The notes: generated by a model not told the origin, from the letters alone. A stretch of DNA of 64,000 nucleotides from Methanomicrobium mobile BP (GCF_000711215.1 NZ_JOMF01000005.1:186001-250000), one strand, 5' to 3'. Shown: positions 52,196 to 61,705, numbered from the stretch's first letter. Translations and numbers: made by a program.

Positions 52196-52519
52196 AATTT
52201 TTTTGCGGCATCGCTTCTCTTTCAGCTATCTTTTTCTTACGTGTTTTTCGGATTTTCGTGGTGCTTTTTTCGGTTATCGCGGTTTGGCGACGATTTTACG
52301 GTTGCGGAGGTTCGTCGGTGTTCCCGCGCTTTTTTTCATTGATTTGTCTTTTCACGGTGTGAATTCCTTCGGATTATGCGTTTTTTGTCTGCGGCACCTG
52401 TCGCGGTCGTGGGTTTTTCGCGGGTTTTACGTTAACTTTATAAAAGGTGGAATACAACTTCTTTCTATCACACCGAAGATACAGCCGTGTGAGGCGGTAT
52501 GTGATGCCTCGGGAGGAAA
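52196..52519 (+). promoter_or_regulatory. amtB promoter and structured leader
   Basis: After a T-rich stretch, a TATA box TTTATAAAA (52437-52445) is followed at once by GGAATACAACTTCT (52449-52462), one base off the NrpR operator GGAA-N6-TTCC. The expected transcription start is about 52465-52470, so the leader is roughly 100 nt. It has a hairpin GAGGC-N10-GCCTC (52491-52510) and a second stem pairing GGAGG (52512-52516) with CCTCC (52525-52529). Confidence 0.6.
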
Positions 52520-52570
52520 ATGAACCTCCTGTTTTCGGCGGCTGTAAGCTCGGAGTGGAGAGTAAAATGA
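52520..52570 (+). CDS. Upstream reading frame (leader peptide) of amtB
   Basis: ATG at 52520, preceded by GGGAGGAAA, encodes MNLLFSAAVSSEWRVK and stops with TGA at 52568-52570, overlapping the amtB ATG (ATGA). The Shine-Dalgarno sequence is unusually close (3-4 bases) and can pair with CCTCC in the same reading frame. It may couple translation of amtB to the leader or be a chance product. Confidence 0.4.
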   Translation: MNLLFSAAVSSEWRVK

Positions 52571-53760
52571 TAGACAGCGGAAATACAGCATTCATTATCG
52601 TATGTACTGCCCTTGTCATGCTGATGACACCGGCAGTCGGGTTGTTCTATGGCGGAATGGTAAGAAAGAAGAGTATCATTTCGATGATTACTTTATCATT
52701 TGTCGCCTTTATTGTCGTGGCTATTCAGTGGGTGCTGTTCGGCTACTCACTGGCGTTCGGAACCGATATCGCGGGTTTCATAGGCGGAGCGGATTATCTG
52801 TTTATGAACGGCGTCGGACTTGACGGCGACGGAATACCGGATATTCTGTTCATGGTCTTCCAGCTTGTGTTTGCGGGACTTACCGTGGCAATCCTGACTT
52901 CGGGATTTGCCGAGAGGATAAAGCTCGGAGCTTTCGTTCTCTTTGCGCTCCTGTGGACGACGCTGGTCTACGATCCGCTTGCCCACTGGGCATGGGGAGG
53001 CGGCTGGGCGAGTCAGCTCGGTGCGCTGGATTTCGCGGGCGGTACCGTGGTTCATATAAGTTCGGGTTTCGGAGCGCTTGTGGCTGCGATTGTTATCGGC
53101 AGGCGTCTGGGATTCGGTAAGGAGACTATGAAGCCGGCGAATATTCCGCTGACTCTTATCGGCGGTGCTCTGCTCTGGTTCGGCTGGTACGGCTTTAATG
53201 CCGGAAGCGAGCTGGCTGCGGACGGAATCGCGGCGAATGCCTTTGTCGTGACGACGATTGCGGCGGCGGCAGGCTCCCTTGCATGGATGGCGCTTTCGTG
53301 GTGGCACAGCAGACCGAGTTCCCTGGGTATGATCTCGGGTGCGGTCGCGGGTCTTGTTGCGATTACGCCGGGCGCGGGTTTCGTGGGTCCGATGGCGGCA
53401 ATCGTTATCGGTGCAATTGCCGGATGCGTCTGTTACGGCGCTCTTCTCTTCCGCGTTAAGAAGGGTCTTGACGAGTCGCTGGATGCATGGGCGGTTCACG
53501 GTGTCGGCGGTTTCTTCGGAGCGCTGGCGACGGGTGTCTTCTGTTCGGCGGCAATCAACGGCGTTGACGGACTTATCTACGGCAATGTGAATCAGTTCGT
53601 GATTCAGCTGGTGGATGCCTGCGCCGCGGTCGTCTACGCGATGGTCGTGACCTATGTGATTGCGATTGTGATCGACAAGACGATAGGACTGCGTGTGCCG
53701 GAGGGCGAGGAGTATATCGGTCTGGATATCTCACAGCACGGAGAGACTACTCAGATGTAG
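52567..53760 (+). CDS. amtB: Ammonium transporter
   Basis: 397 residues from the ATG at 52567, which follows GGAGTGGAGAGTAA. It has 11 hydrophobic helices. Ammonium-channel marks are the N-terminal MTPAVGLFYGGMVRKKS, the twin histidines (HISSGFGALVA and HGVGGFFGALATGV), and DPLAHWAWGGGW. It imports ammonium, gated by the GlnK encoded 51 bases downstream. The frame is open upstream to 52447 but that sequence includes the leader. Expression is probably controlled by NrpR and 2-oxoglutarate status. Confidence 0.96.
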   Translation: MIDSGNTAFIIVCTALVMLMTPAVGLFYGGMVRKKSIISMITLSFVAFIVVAIQWVLFGYSLAFGTDIAGFIGGADYLFMNGVGLDGDGIPDILFMVFQLVFAGLTVAILTSGFAERIKLGAFVLFALLWTTLVYDPLAHWAWGGGWASQLGALDFAGGTVVHISSGFGALVAAIVIGRRLGFGKETMKPANIPLTLIGGALLWFGWYGFNAGSELAADGIAANAFVVTTIAAAAGSLAWMALSWWHSRPSSLGMISGAVAGLVAITPGAGFVGPMAAIVIGAIAGCVCYGALLFRVKKGLDESLDAWAVHGVGGFFGALATGVFCSAAINGVDGLIYGNVNQFVIQLVDACAAVVYAMVVTYVIAIVIDKTIGLRVPEGEEYIGLDISQHGETTQM

Positions 53761-53811
53761 GCTTCGGAGGCATAATACGGGAATATTCGGAGATTATCGA
53801 CAGGTGATATT

Positions 53812-54192
53812 ATGAAGAAGATAGAGGCGGTTATAAGACCCGAGAAGCTTGAGCAGGTTTCGGATGCGCTTATTGCAAGCGGGTACCATGCGATGACGGT
53901 TACGGATGTCCGCGGACGCGGTGAGCAGCGCGGTATTGCTCTTCAGTACCGCGGCAGAGAGATTCTTGTGAATCTTATTCCGAAGGTGAAGATTGAGATC
54001 GTCGTCGAGGACAGGTGCGTCGATGCCATCGTTAAGATAGTCAAGACGGAGGCGATGACGGGCAGGAACGGCGACGGCAAGATCTTCGTCTACGATATCG
54101 AGAAGTGCATTACCATCAGGGATGCGAAGGACGGGGTAAAGAGCGAGGGAAAGGATGATAATTCGAATGAGGGTGATAAAAAGGGTGAATAA
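53812..54192 (+). CDS. glnK: PII signal-transduction protein GlnK
   Basis: 126 residues. The PII fold is clear: KKIEAVIRPEKLEQVSDALIASGYHAMTV, T-loop RGRGEQRGIALQYRGREILVNLIPKVKIEIVV, and the C-terminal TGRNGDGKIFVYDIEKCITIRD. Tyr46 is kept but the uridylylation tyrosine (position 51 in E. coli) is isoleucine, as often in archaea. A low-complexity Lys/Glu/Asp tail follows. It should bind ATP, ADP and 2-oxoglutarate and block AmtB. It follows amtB in one operon. Confidence 0.95.
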   Translation: MKKIEAVIRPEKLEQVSDALIASGYHAMTVTDVRGRGEQRGIALQYRGREILVNLIPKVKIEIVVEDRCVDAIVKIVKTEAMTGRNGDGKIFVYDIEKCITIRDAKDGVKSEGKDDNSNEGDKKGE

Positions 54193-54708
54193 TCCTTTCA
54201 TCATCTTTTCACCGGCATATCATCCGTTTTGAAAGGATGCACCATTATGACGGGATACACCATTAAAAACACTAATTCCAATCAGGCATCACAAATTCAG
54301 GCATGATTAAATCAGGCATATAATCAGGCATGATAATTCATCAAATCACAAAAATCGCACAAATCGCACAAATCGCACAAATCACATAAATCGCACTAAA
54401 AAATCACAGCACACAACTTAAAAACAGCATAATAAGCAGCGTAAAAAGCAGCATAAAACAGCATAAAAGACAAACTAAACCATAATAAGACAAATCATCA
54501 AAAGGACAAGTCATCAATCAGAATTCATCAATCAGAATTCATCAATCAGAATTCATCAATCAGAAATGGCATAACAATCATAATCGACATAACACCAGAT
54601 TACATATCAATCAAAATGGTCATACCCCTAAATAATTCAACCTTAGTAAAACCACATATAACATTTTGTTTCAAAAAATCACAGATTCTGAAGGGAAATT
54701 CCCTTCAG
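54193..54708 (+). repeat. Repeat-rich spacer between glnK and the TPR gene
   Basis: About 515 bases without a gene, A/C-rich. It contains several unrelated tandem arrays: an AATCAGGCAT-like unit repeated about four times (54276-54330), AAATCGCAC x5 (54352-54396; one copy AAATCACAT), and TCATCAATCAGAAT x4 (14 bp, 54511-54566). A hairpin ATCCTTTCA ... TGAAAGGAT (about 54191-54238) follows glnK and may terminate it. Confidence 0.85.
54688..54708 (-). terminator. Hairpin directly abutting the TPR gene stop
   Basis: CTGAAGGGAA (54688-54697), one base, TTCCCTTCAG (54699-54708): a perfect 10-bp inverted repeat ending at the stop codon (54709-54711). The RNA then continues with U-rich sequence further downstream on the minus strand. 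Confidence 0.6.
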
Positions 54709-57375
54709 TTAATCGTCTTTCAGTTTTCTTCCGCATTTCCGGCAGAATGAATCACCGGATTTTAGTTCTGCGCCGCAGTCAGGACAGACGGGTTTTTCTG
54801 TTTCATCAACAGTGTTATCTCCGAGTTTTTCTTTTGCGAATTTTAATCGGCTTTCAAGATAAGCGAGATCATAATCTTCGTTCGGGTTCCATGCTTCGAT
54901 GGCTTTTCTTAACGGCTCAATTGCTTTTTCATACTCGCCAAGTGCAATGTAATGTTCACCAATAAATAATTCTGCTTGACTAGGCTTATTTAATTCGTAA
55001 TAACAGTCAGCAACTTCGCTATAGGGTGCTGGGTCATTGGGGTTTAATTTGATTGCTTCTTTAAAAACTTTAATCGCGGCATCATATTTTTTACAAAATA
55101 CAACTAATATCAAACCCTTAGCCATCAGAATATTAACACGATAATTATCGTCTAAAACATCCATAATCTCGGGATTAGAATCCAGTAATTCTAAGATTTT
55201 GTCAAAGTTTTCTAAAACATCGTCATATTTTTGAATACTCAGCAGGCATTCGCCCTTAACCCACAGAGTACCAACACGAAAATCTTTATCTAAAACATTC
55301 ATCACATTAGGATTTGAATCAAGTTCGTTCAATAATTTGTCAAATACATATATGGCATCATCAAATTTTCGAAGACCCATCAGACAATCACAACCCTTTT
55401 CCCACAGAGTAATCGCATAAAAATATTTTCCTATAAGATTCATTATATTCGGATTTGAATCGAGATCTTTCAATAAATTGTCATAGATCTGTATGTCACC
55501 ATTAAATTTTTGAAGATCATACAGACGATCACCCTGATACCACATAATGCGCGTATTTTTTTCTTTGCGAAAACGATTCAACATCCCAGGATTTGAATCA
55601 AGTTCTTCCAATATATTGTTACAGATCTCTATGGCACCATTATTTTCTTGAAGTTCATTTAGACATATCGCCTTATCCCACAGAACCCACGCACACTTGT
55701 CTTTGCCAAAACAATTCATTATCTCTTGATTTGAATACAGTTCACCTAATATATCGTTATAGATCTTTACGGCATCACCATATCTTTTGAGATCTCTCAG
55801 ACAATTAGCTTGACTCCATAGAATTTTCGCACGAAAGTCTTTATCTAAAACATCCATAATCTCGGGATTAGAATCAAGTATTTTTATGATTTTGTCAAAG
55901 TTTTCTAATACATCGTCATATTTATGAATACTTATTAGGCATGCGCCCTTATTCCACAGTGTACCCACAAGAAAATCTTTATCTAAAATATTCAATAGAT
56001 CGGGATTTGAATTAAGTTCTGTCAATATATTTTCAAAGACATTTATGGCATCATTGTATTTTTGAAGACTCATCAAGCAATTACCATTTTCCCACAGAAT
56101 TTTTGTACGAAAATCATTATATCTGTGATTCACTTTATCTGGATTTGAATCAAGTTCTTCCAATATATTCTCATAGATCTTTATGGCATCATCATATTTT
56201 CGAATACTAATCAGACATATAGACTTGTCCCACAGAATTTTTGTACGAAAATCTTTATATAAATGATTCACTTGATCTGGATTTGAATCAAGTTCCTTTA
56301 ATATCTTGTCATGGATCTCTATGGCATCATAATATTTCTTATTACAAATAAGTTCTTCAGCATCAAGATCATCTTTCAGATAAGGTAATTTGATAAGAAA
56401 TTTATTTATTAAGTCTTTTTCTTCTGCTTCTGCCCTAATTTTTGCATTTATTTTTGCATTTATTGAATGTCCGAAAGCATTTTTTAGAGCTCTTTCTGCA
56501 TCGTCATATCTATTTAAATATATAAGTGTCCACCCTTTTTGTCTAGATAACTGATAAAATAGATAGGAATTTGATTCTAAAGCTAATTCAATGGCATTAT
56601 TTAAGTATTGGAGTCCTTGTTCAAAGTAACATGCTGATTCTTCGCGATTAACTCGTCTATATGCCAATCCAAGGTAATACAGAGCATATGCATGAAACGT
56701 ATTCGGATGCGGCATATATGGTATAGGATCTGAGTTTGGAACTAGTTCAATAGCTCCTTTTATGAGTTGGATAGCTTCTTCATGATGTAGTCGCTTTTCG
56801 CATACTATCCCCATGTGAAGCAAGGAAACAGCAAAAAACATATTAGGATTCGAAATATCTGAAGAATTATCACCTGACTTTTGCACGAGTTCAATAGCAT
56901 CACATAAGTTATTTATAGCATCGTCATAATAATTTAGCCAAACATCTGCTATTCCTTTGCGAAGTTTAGCATACGCATTAAATCTATCATCAGCAACTTT
57001 GTCCCTCATGAGATCTGTATGATATTCTGTAATAGCACTCTCGCAACACTCTATTGTTCGAGAATAATCTGATATTTTCTCATATGCTTTTGCTAATAAC
57101 CAGTTTTGCTGAAAGTTAGTTTTATTATTCTGACTTATCCTTTTAAATTTTGAAGCCTCATTAAGTGCTTTGATTGCTTGTAAATAGTTGCCCAATTTGA
57201 GAAGGCAATCCCCTCCGACAAGAAGTGCATTAAATTTCTCATCTGCATTCAAATCATCTGTATGAATTGCTTTCTCCAGTTCTTTACGCGCGGTATCATA
57301 TTCTCCGGAAATATACCACTCTATTCCTTTATTATAATGTTTTTTGCCATCTCCGACTAATAATTTTTCAAGCAT
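54709..57375 (-). CDS. Large tetratricopeptide-repeat protein with C-terminal zinc ribbon
   Basis: 888 residues. It starts GKKHYNKGIEWYISGEYDTARKELEKAI and runs through about 20 TPR-like repeats, many with a shared motif DAIEIYENILEELDSNPD and LWDKGICL/LWEKGNCL. The C-terminus is a double zinc ribbon: CPDCGAELKSGDSFCRKCGRKLKDD. No signal peptide or membrane segment is seen. Base composition is clearly AT-richer (long A/T stretches) than the neighbours. The repeats 54-57 kb look recently expanded. It is likely a protein-protein interaction scaffold; partners are unknown. Confidence 0.85.
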   Translation of the reverse strand: MLEKLLVGDGKKHYNKGIEWYISGEYDTARKELEKAIHTDDLNADEKFNALLVGGDCLLKLGNYLQAIKALNEASKFKRISQNNKTNFQQNWLLAKAYEKISDYSRTIECCESAITEYHTDLMRDKVADDRFNAYAKLRKGIADVWLNYYDDAINNLCDAIELVQKSGDNSSDISNPNMFFAVSLLHMGIVCEKRLHHEEAIQLIKGAIELVPNSDPIPYMPHPNTFHAYALYYLGLAYRRVNREESACYFEQGLQYLNNAIELALESNSYLFYQLSRQKGWTLIYLNRYDDAERALKNAFGHSINAKINAKIRAEAEEKDLINKFLIKLPYLKDDLDAEELICNKKYYDAIEIHDKILKELDSNPDQVNHLYKDFRTKILWDKSICLISIRKYDDAIKIYENILEELDSNPDKVNHRYNDFRTKILWENGNCLMSLQKYNDAINVFENILTELNSNPDLLNILDKDFLVGTLWNKGACLISIHKYDDVLENFDKIIKILDSNPEIMDVLDKDFRAKILWSQANCLRDLKRYGDAVKIYNDILGELYSNQEIMNCFGKDKCAWVLWDKAICLNELQENNGAIEICNNILEELDSNPGMLNRFRKEKNTRIMWYQGDRLYDLQKFNGDIQIYDNLLKDLDSNPNIMNLIGKYFYAITLWEKGCDCLMGLRKFDDAIYVFDKLLNELDSNPNVMNVLDKDFRVGTLWVKGECLLSIQKYDDVLENFDKILELLDSNPEIMDVLDDNYRVNILMAKGLILVVFCKKYDAAIKVFKEAIKLNPNDPAPYSEVADCYYELNKPSQAELFIGEHYIALGEYEKAIEPLRKAIEAWNPNEDYDLAYLESRLKFAKEKLGDNTVDETEKPVCPDCGAELKSGDSFCRKCGRKLKDD

Positions 57376-57440
57376 TCCTTCTCCTCCAGAAAACCTCTAT
57401 TTATTTACCTACTCTGTTTAGCTAAAATATAAAACATCCT

Positions 57441-58871
57441 CTAACATCTTTTCAAAAAATTCTCCACAACGTATTCGTTCCTGACTTCGGGGTGGAACAA
57501 AACGCCGTAAATCTCCTTATCGCGATGCTTTGCCGCAAGTGTTCTTCCGTTTTCGCCGTTTCCGCCGTCATCGTCCGCGACCGCAAGCGCCTCAAAGCAA
57601 TCGGGCAGTGTGACGGCATTTTTGTGAAGTTCGTAGACTTCGAAGTTGTCCCTGTTTTCAAAGATCGTTGCGGATGTTGCGGATGCCGATGATGAGTCGG
57701 TTGTTTCCGCTGTTCCCTTCGTCTTAACGACCTTTGCTTTTGTCATGCCGATTCGGAGATCGCGTTCGCCTATCACGTCGCCGCCGGAGATTTTGGTTAG
57801 GACCCGGAATCCTGTGCCGATTCCAAGAATAGGGATGTCTTTGCCTGAGGCATCGCGGATGAAGCGGAATTTGTCGGCATATCCGGCATCGCCCATGCTC
57901 CCGGCGAACCCGTTGTCTTTGAGTGCGGTGCCGCAGAGGATAATCGCGGAGATATCCGGCAGGTCGCCTCTTGTCATAGCGGCATCAATCTCCGAGTAAT
58001 GAAGCGTTTTGAAGCAGAAACCCGCCTTTTTGACGATGTTCTCAACGGGTTTGACGTATTCGGCGACCGAGAGCGGATACTTCGGCGAACAGAGATTGCA
58101 GATAAGCACGGTGTGCGTGTCGCCGGCGCTGTCGCCGTCCGCATTATCCGCATTGTCTTCGGCGTCCGCGTCCGCCTTCGGTGCAATCGGCGGCTTGTCC
58201 TCGAGATGAGCCTCAAGGATGGTATAAAGCCCGTTATTGTTCCGGCATGATGCCGCAGCCCTGTCGACGACGATGCGTTTTTTGTAGAACGGCGCATCCG
58301 CCGTAAAGGTCTCGAACTCGCCGCCTTCGCCGGTGAGAGTGATCTTGTATTTCGCGGCGATCCTGTCCAGCGCCGCCATAAACCTCTCATCCACCCTTGC
58401 GCCGAGCAGCTTCTCATCCAGCGGATACGCGAAGACGCCGGAGATGAGAATCTCGAAGCCCCCCGCGATTATCTTATTCATATACTCTCTCTGATCCGTA
58501 TACCAAAGCGGATTAAAACAGAAGAGATCCAGCTCGTTGCATATCCGCTGAACCCGCGACGCCTGATAAACCGACATGATTGCGCCGCTTACGACGCCGG
58601 CGATATCATATGTGCGTTTTGCCTCCGCAATCGCCGCCTTGAGATCCGCAAGCTCGGACTCTTTCTCCCCCGCGGTCTCATACTCGATGAGCGGAATTCC
58701 GCAGGCATCCGCCTGAAGGCGTGCGAGGTTGACATTCGGCGTATGGAACATGTAACTCTCTTTGTTCCCCGACGCTATCGTGATAAGGCAGACTACCTCA
58801 TCATGCATCCCGGCAAGATTGCACGCATACGCCGAGTCCTTGCCGCCGGAGAACAGCACGCCCAGTCTCAT
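57441..58871 (-). CDS. Diphthine-ammonia ligase-like ATPase fused to an inactive class I amidotransferase-like domain
   Basis: 476 residues. Residues 1-220 are a Dph6-type ATP pyrophosphatase (PP-loop SGGKDS at 8-13; GVVSGAIMS and GEGGEFETFT typical of the MJ0570/TIGR00289 group). An acidic Asp/Ala linker (about 230-250) leads to a second domain (255-476) like GMP-synthase amidotransferase: ICNLCSPKYPL, the elbow ILGIGTGFR (348-356) and GVLFHPEVRN (457-465). The catalytic Cys is replaced by Gly352, while His460 and Glu462 remain. Dph6 proteins form diphthamide on EF-2. The fused domain probably does not release ammonia. Confidence 0.85.
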   Translation of the reverse strand: MRLGVLFSGGKDSAYACNLAGMHDEVVCLITIASGNKESYMFHTPNVNLARLQADACGIPLIEYETAGEKESELADLKAAIAEAKRTYDIAGVVSGAIMSVYQASRVQRICNELDLFCFNPLWYTDQREYMNKIIAGGFEILISGVFAYPLDEKLLGARVDERFMAALDRIAAKYKITLTGEGGEFETFTADAPFYKKRIVVDRAAASCRNNNGLYTILEAHLEDKPPIAPKADADAEDNADNADGDSAGDTHTVLICNLCSPKYPLSVAEYVKPVENIVKKAGFCFKTLHYSEIDAAMTRGDLPDISAIILCGTALKDNGFAGSMGDAGYADKFRFIRDASGKDIPILGIGTGFRVLTKISGGDVIGERDLRIGMTKAKVVKTKGTAETTDSSSASATSATIFENRDNFEVYELHKNAVTLPDCFEALAVADDDGGNGENGRTLAAKHRDKEIYGVLFHPEVRNEYVVENFLKRC

Positions 58872-58926
58872 TCCGCACGTCCCTTATGTTTCATATCCGA
58901 TTCGATGCCGCGTCTCATATCCTGCC

Positions 58927-61704
58927 CTACACGTTGATTCTTGCGGAACTGCCGCCGCTCCTGTTCTTTGTGACGACAATCTGCTTATCTATACGCTCTT
59001 TCAGCCCGTCGACATGCGAGATGATTCCGACAAGCCTGTTGCCCTCCGTAAGTCCCGCAAGCGCCCGATACGCCTGATTGAGCGCCTCGGCATCCAGCGA
59101 ACCGAAACCTTCGTCGACGAAGAGAGTGTCTATCTTTATTCCGCCCGCGGACGACTGAACCTCGTCCGATAACCCGAGCGCAAGCGAAAGCGACGCCATG
59201 AAGGATTCGCCGCCGGAGAGTGTCTTTACGCTCCTCTCCGAGCCGTTATAGTGGTCGATGACGCCGAGGTCAAGCCCGCTCTTCTTCTGCTTGTTCTCTC
59301 CCTCTTTCAGCCGAACCAGCTCGTATTGCCCCGCCGACATGGTCATAAGCCGCAGATTGGCACGGTCTATGATGCGGTCGAAGTAAGTCATCTGAATATA
59401 GGTCTCAAGCTCGACCTTGTCCTTGCCGCTGATCTTACCGTTCGCCGTATCCGAAAGAGCCTTTATCCACTGAAGTTTCTTCTCGATATCGGCAATGCTT
59501 GACGATTTCGCGACGATATCGCCGCGTATTTTCGTATTTGCGTCAAGCCGCGAGTTAACCGAAATTCGTCTGCTGTCGCATTCACTCTGAGCAAGAGTCA
59601 GTTCAGCCAGTTTTGCCTCCTCCTCCTCAAGGTTTAAGCCCGCGGCTTTGCTCGAATTGATTGTATTTTTATGGGTTTCAATCGCGGTCTTAAGGTTGGA
59701 AACTTTCGTTTTCTGATCGTTTAAGGCTTTAACGGCGTTATCGCAGGCAGTCTGAATAGCTTTAGCCTGTACGTCGAGTCTTTTCTTCTCCGCCTCGGCA
59801 GCGTTTTTGTCGGCGAATTTCAAGCCCTCTTTAAGTGAAATCAGACTTTTCGTCTTCTCTTCCAGAGCCGATTTATCCGCGGCAATCTCCGCTTTAAGCG
59901 TTGCAATTCTCTCGGCATCCCTGCCGATCTCGTCATCCAGCTTTGGAATCCTTTCTTCCAATGCCGTCCTGCGCTTATCCTGCTCTTTTGCCGTTTTCAA
60001 AGCCGCATTCGTCGCATCACGCCGTTTCACGCAGTCCCCGACAGCGGCGTCAAGCCCCGCCTCCGCTTTTTCGATATCCTCTTCTCCGAGTAACTTCCTG
60101 CTCTTCTCCCTCAGCTGCGCCTCGCAGGCTTCAAGAGTTTTCATGCGTCCTTCGGCATCCGTTGCGCTCTTTTCTCTGTCATCCCTTGCCTTATTCGCGT
60201 TTTTCTTCGCGGCATTGAGTTCTTTTTCGGTGGGCACGTCGTCTAAGAGCCTTGCGGGGCTTGGGTGTGACCTTGAGCCGCAGACGGGGCAGGCGTCCCC
60301 TTCCTTAAGTTTCGCCGCAAGAATGCCCGCCTGACCGTCCCGAAATGCCTGTTCCATCATTTCGTAGAGCAAATTGAGCCGTTTAAACTCCGCATCCTTT
60401 TTTGTGTACTCATCCTGTGCGGCTTTAAGTTCGTCAATCCCGGTATGATATTTGCCGAGCGCAGTCGAAAACTCATCGAGTGACGTTTTTTCCGCGTCAA
60501 TCTCCTTAAGCGCCGCATTGAGTCTCGCAATTTCGGCAGCCGAATCCTTGAGTGAACTCTGCTCTGCCTTCATTTTTTCAAATTCATCTTTTTTACCGCG
60601 GAGTGCCTCATCAAGCGTCAGCAGATTGGCGGATTTGGTTCTGCATTGCCTGTCCGAATTGTCAATATCGGTCTGAAGTTTCTTAACTTCGTCATATTTC
60701 GATTTCGACAATTCCTCTCCGATGAGCGCGGAATTTCTTTCAATCTCCGCCTTATTCTTCAGAGCCTCCCTTGCCTCTTCCGATGCCGCTTCAAGACCGG
60801 CGATCTTCGCTTCTTCGGCGGGCAGTTCGTATTCAGCCTCTTCCAGTGACTGTTTTGCCGCCGCAAGTGCTTCGGCGGCACCGATATTCGCGTTGACCTT
60901 CTCGAGTTCGGAGTTAATTCCCGCCAACTCATTGTCCAGAGCCACTTTCAACGCCGAATCATGTTCGGTAAGCCTGTCCAGAAGTTCTATGACGTCGCAC
61001 GTCAGCATCCTGCCCGTTTTTGCCTCTTCGACCTCAGCCGCGAGAAGACTCTCGCTTTCCGCCCTAATGCCTGCTATGTATTGCGCAACGCTCTTCTTAT
61101 CGCATTCGACCTGCTTGCCGATCTCATCCTGCTCGGAATTAAGCCTTTCCTGCAAAGTCCTGAAATTCTGCGTCTTAAAGATCTCTCTGAAGATTTTTAT
61201 CCGATCCTTTGTATCCTTAAAGAGCAGGTTGTAGAATTCACCCTGCGCAAGCATGGCAATCTGCGAGAACCTGTCCTTATCTACGCCAAGAAGTCCCTCA
61301 ACGGCGTCGGTTACCTTTCCGTCGTTCGTGATGACGGTTCCGTCCGGCATATGAAGTTCGGCATCGGCATTCTGTGCGGTCTGACCTTTTCCGCGTTTTG
61401 CGGCACGCATATACTTCGGATTTCGTTTTACCGTGTATTCCTTCCCCGCATGGGTAAAAACAAGTTCGACCTCGGTCGGAACGTCATCCGCCGCATACTT
61501 GGATCGTAGCATTCCCGCATCCCTGTTCTGACCGCTGGCTTCTCCGTAAAGGGCAAAGGATATTGCATCGAAGATGGTCGTCTTACCCGCACCGGTATCG
61601 CCGGTTATCAGATACAGCCCTTGCGTTCCCAGTTTCTCCATCGGAATCTCGGTCCTGCCCGCATACGGACCGAATGCCGATAATCTCAGATATAACGGTC
61701 TCAT
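58927..61704 (-). CDS. sbcC: SbcC-type SMC exonuclease subunit (bacterial type)
   Basis: 925 residues from the ATG at 61704, which follows GGAGGGCGTAAG. The N-terminal RPLYLRLSAFGPYAGRTEIPMEKLGTQGLYLITGDTGAGKTTIFDAISFALYG and the C-terminal KTLSGGESFMASLSLALGLSDEVQS and FVDEGFGSLDAEAL form the ABC ATPase head. Two coiled coils surround a zinc hook CPVCGSRSHPSP. The N-terminus is that of bacterial SbcC rather than archaeal Rad50. It pairs with SbcD, which ends one base before it, and would process DNA hairpins and double-strand breaks. Confidence 0.93.
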   Translation of the reverse strand: MRPLYLRLSAFGPYAGRTEIPMEKLGTQGLYLITGDTGAGKTTIFDAISFALYGEASGQNRDAGMLRSKYAADDVPTEVELVFTHAGKEYTVKRNPKYMRAAKRGKGQTAQNADAELHMPDGTVITNDGKVTDAVEGLLGVDKDRFSQIAMLAQGEFYNLLFKDTKDRIKIFREIFKTQNFRTLQERLNSEQDEIGKQVECDKKSVAQYIAGIRAESESLLAAEVEEAKTGRMLTCDVIELLDRLTEHDSALKVALDNELAGINSELEKVNANIGAAEALAAAKQSLEEAEYELPAEEAKIAGLEAASEEAREALKNKAEIERNSALIGEELSKSKYDEVKKLQTDIDNSDRQCRTKSANLLTLDEALRGKKDEFEKMKAEQSSLKDSAAEIARLNAALKEIDAEKTSLDEFSTALGKYHTGIDELKAAQDEYTKKDAEFKRLNLLYEMMEQAFRDGQAGILAAKLKEGDACPVCGSRSHPSPARLLDDVPTEKELNAAKKNANKARDDREKSATDAEGRMKTLEACEAQLREKSRKLLGEEDIEKAEAGLDAAVGDCVKRRDATNAALKTAKEQDKRRTALEERIPKLDDEIGRDAERIATLKAEIAADKSALEEKTKSLISLKEGLKFADKNAAEAEKKRLDVQAKAIQTACDNAVKALNDQKTKVSNLKTAIETHKNTINSSKAAGLNLEEEEAKLAELTLAQSECDSRRISVNSRLDANTKIRGDIVAKSSSIADIEKKLQWIKALSDTANGKISGKDKVELETYIQMTYFDRIIDRANLRLMTMSAGQYELVRLKEGENKQKKSGLDLGVIDHYNGSERSVKTLSGGESFMASLSLALGLSDEVQSSAGGIKIDTLFVDEGFGSLDAEALNQAYRALAGLTEGNRLVGIISHVDGLKERIDKQIVVTKNRSGGSSARINV

Positions 61705-61705
61705 C

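Noticed and set aside
52447-52566. 40-residue extension of amtB
   Set aside because: Ammonium transporters begin near MIDSGNTAFII; the extension lies in the promoter and leader, with a better Shine-Dalgarno sequence at 52567.
54352-54396. Possible CRISPR-like array
   Set aside because: The units are 9 bp and directly adjacent without spacers, so they are simple tandem repeats; no cas genes are present.
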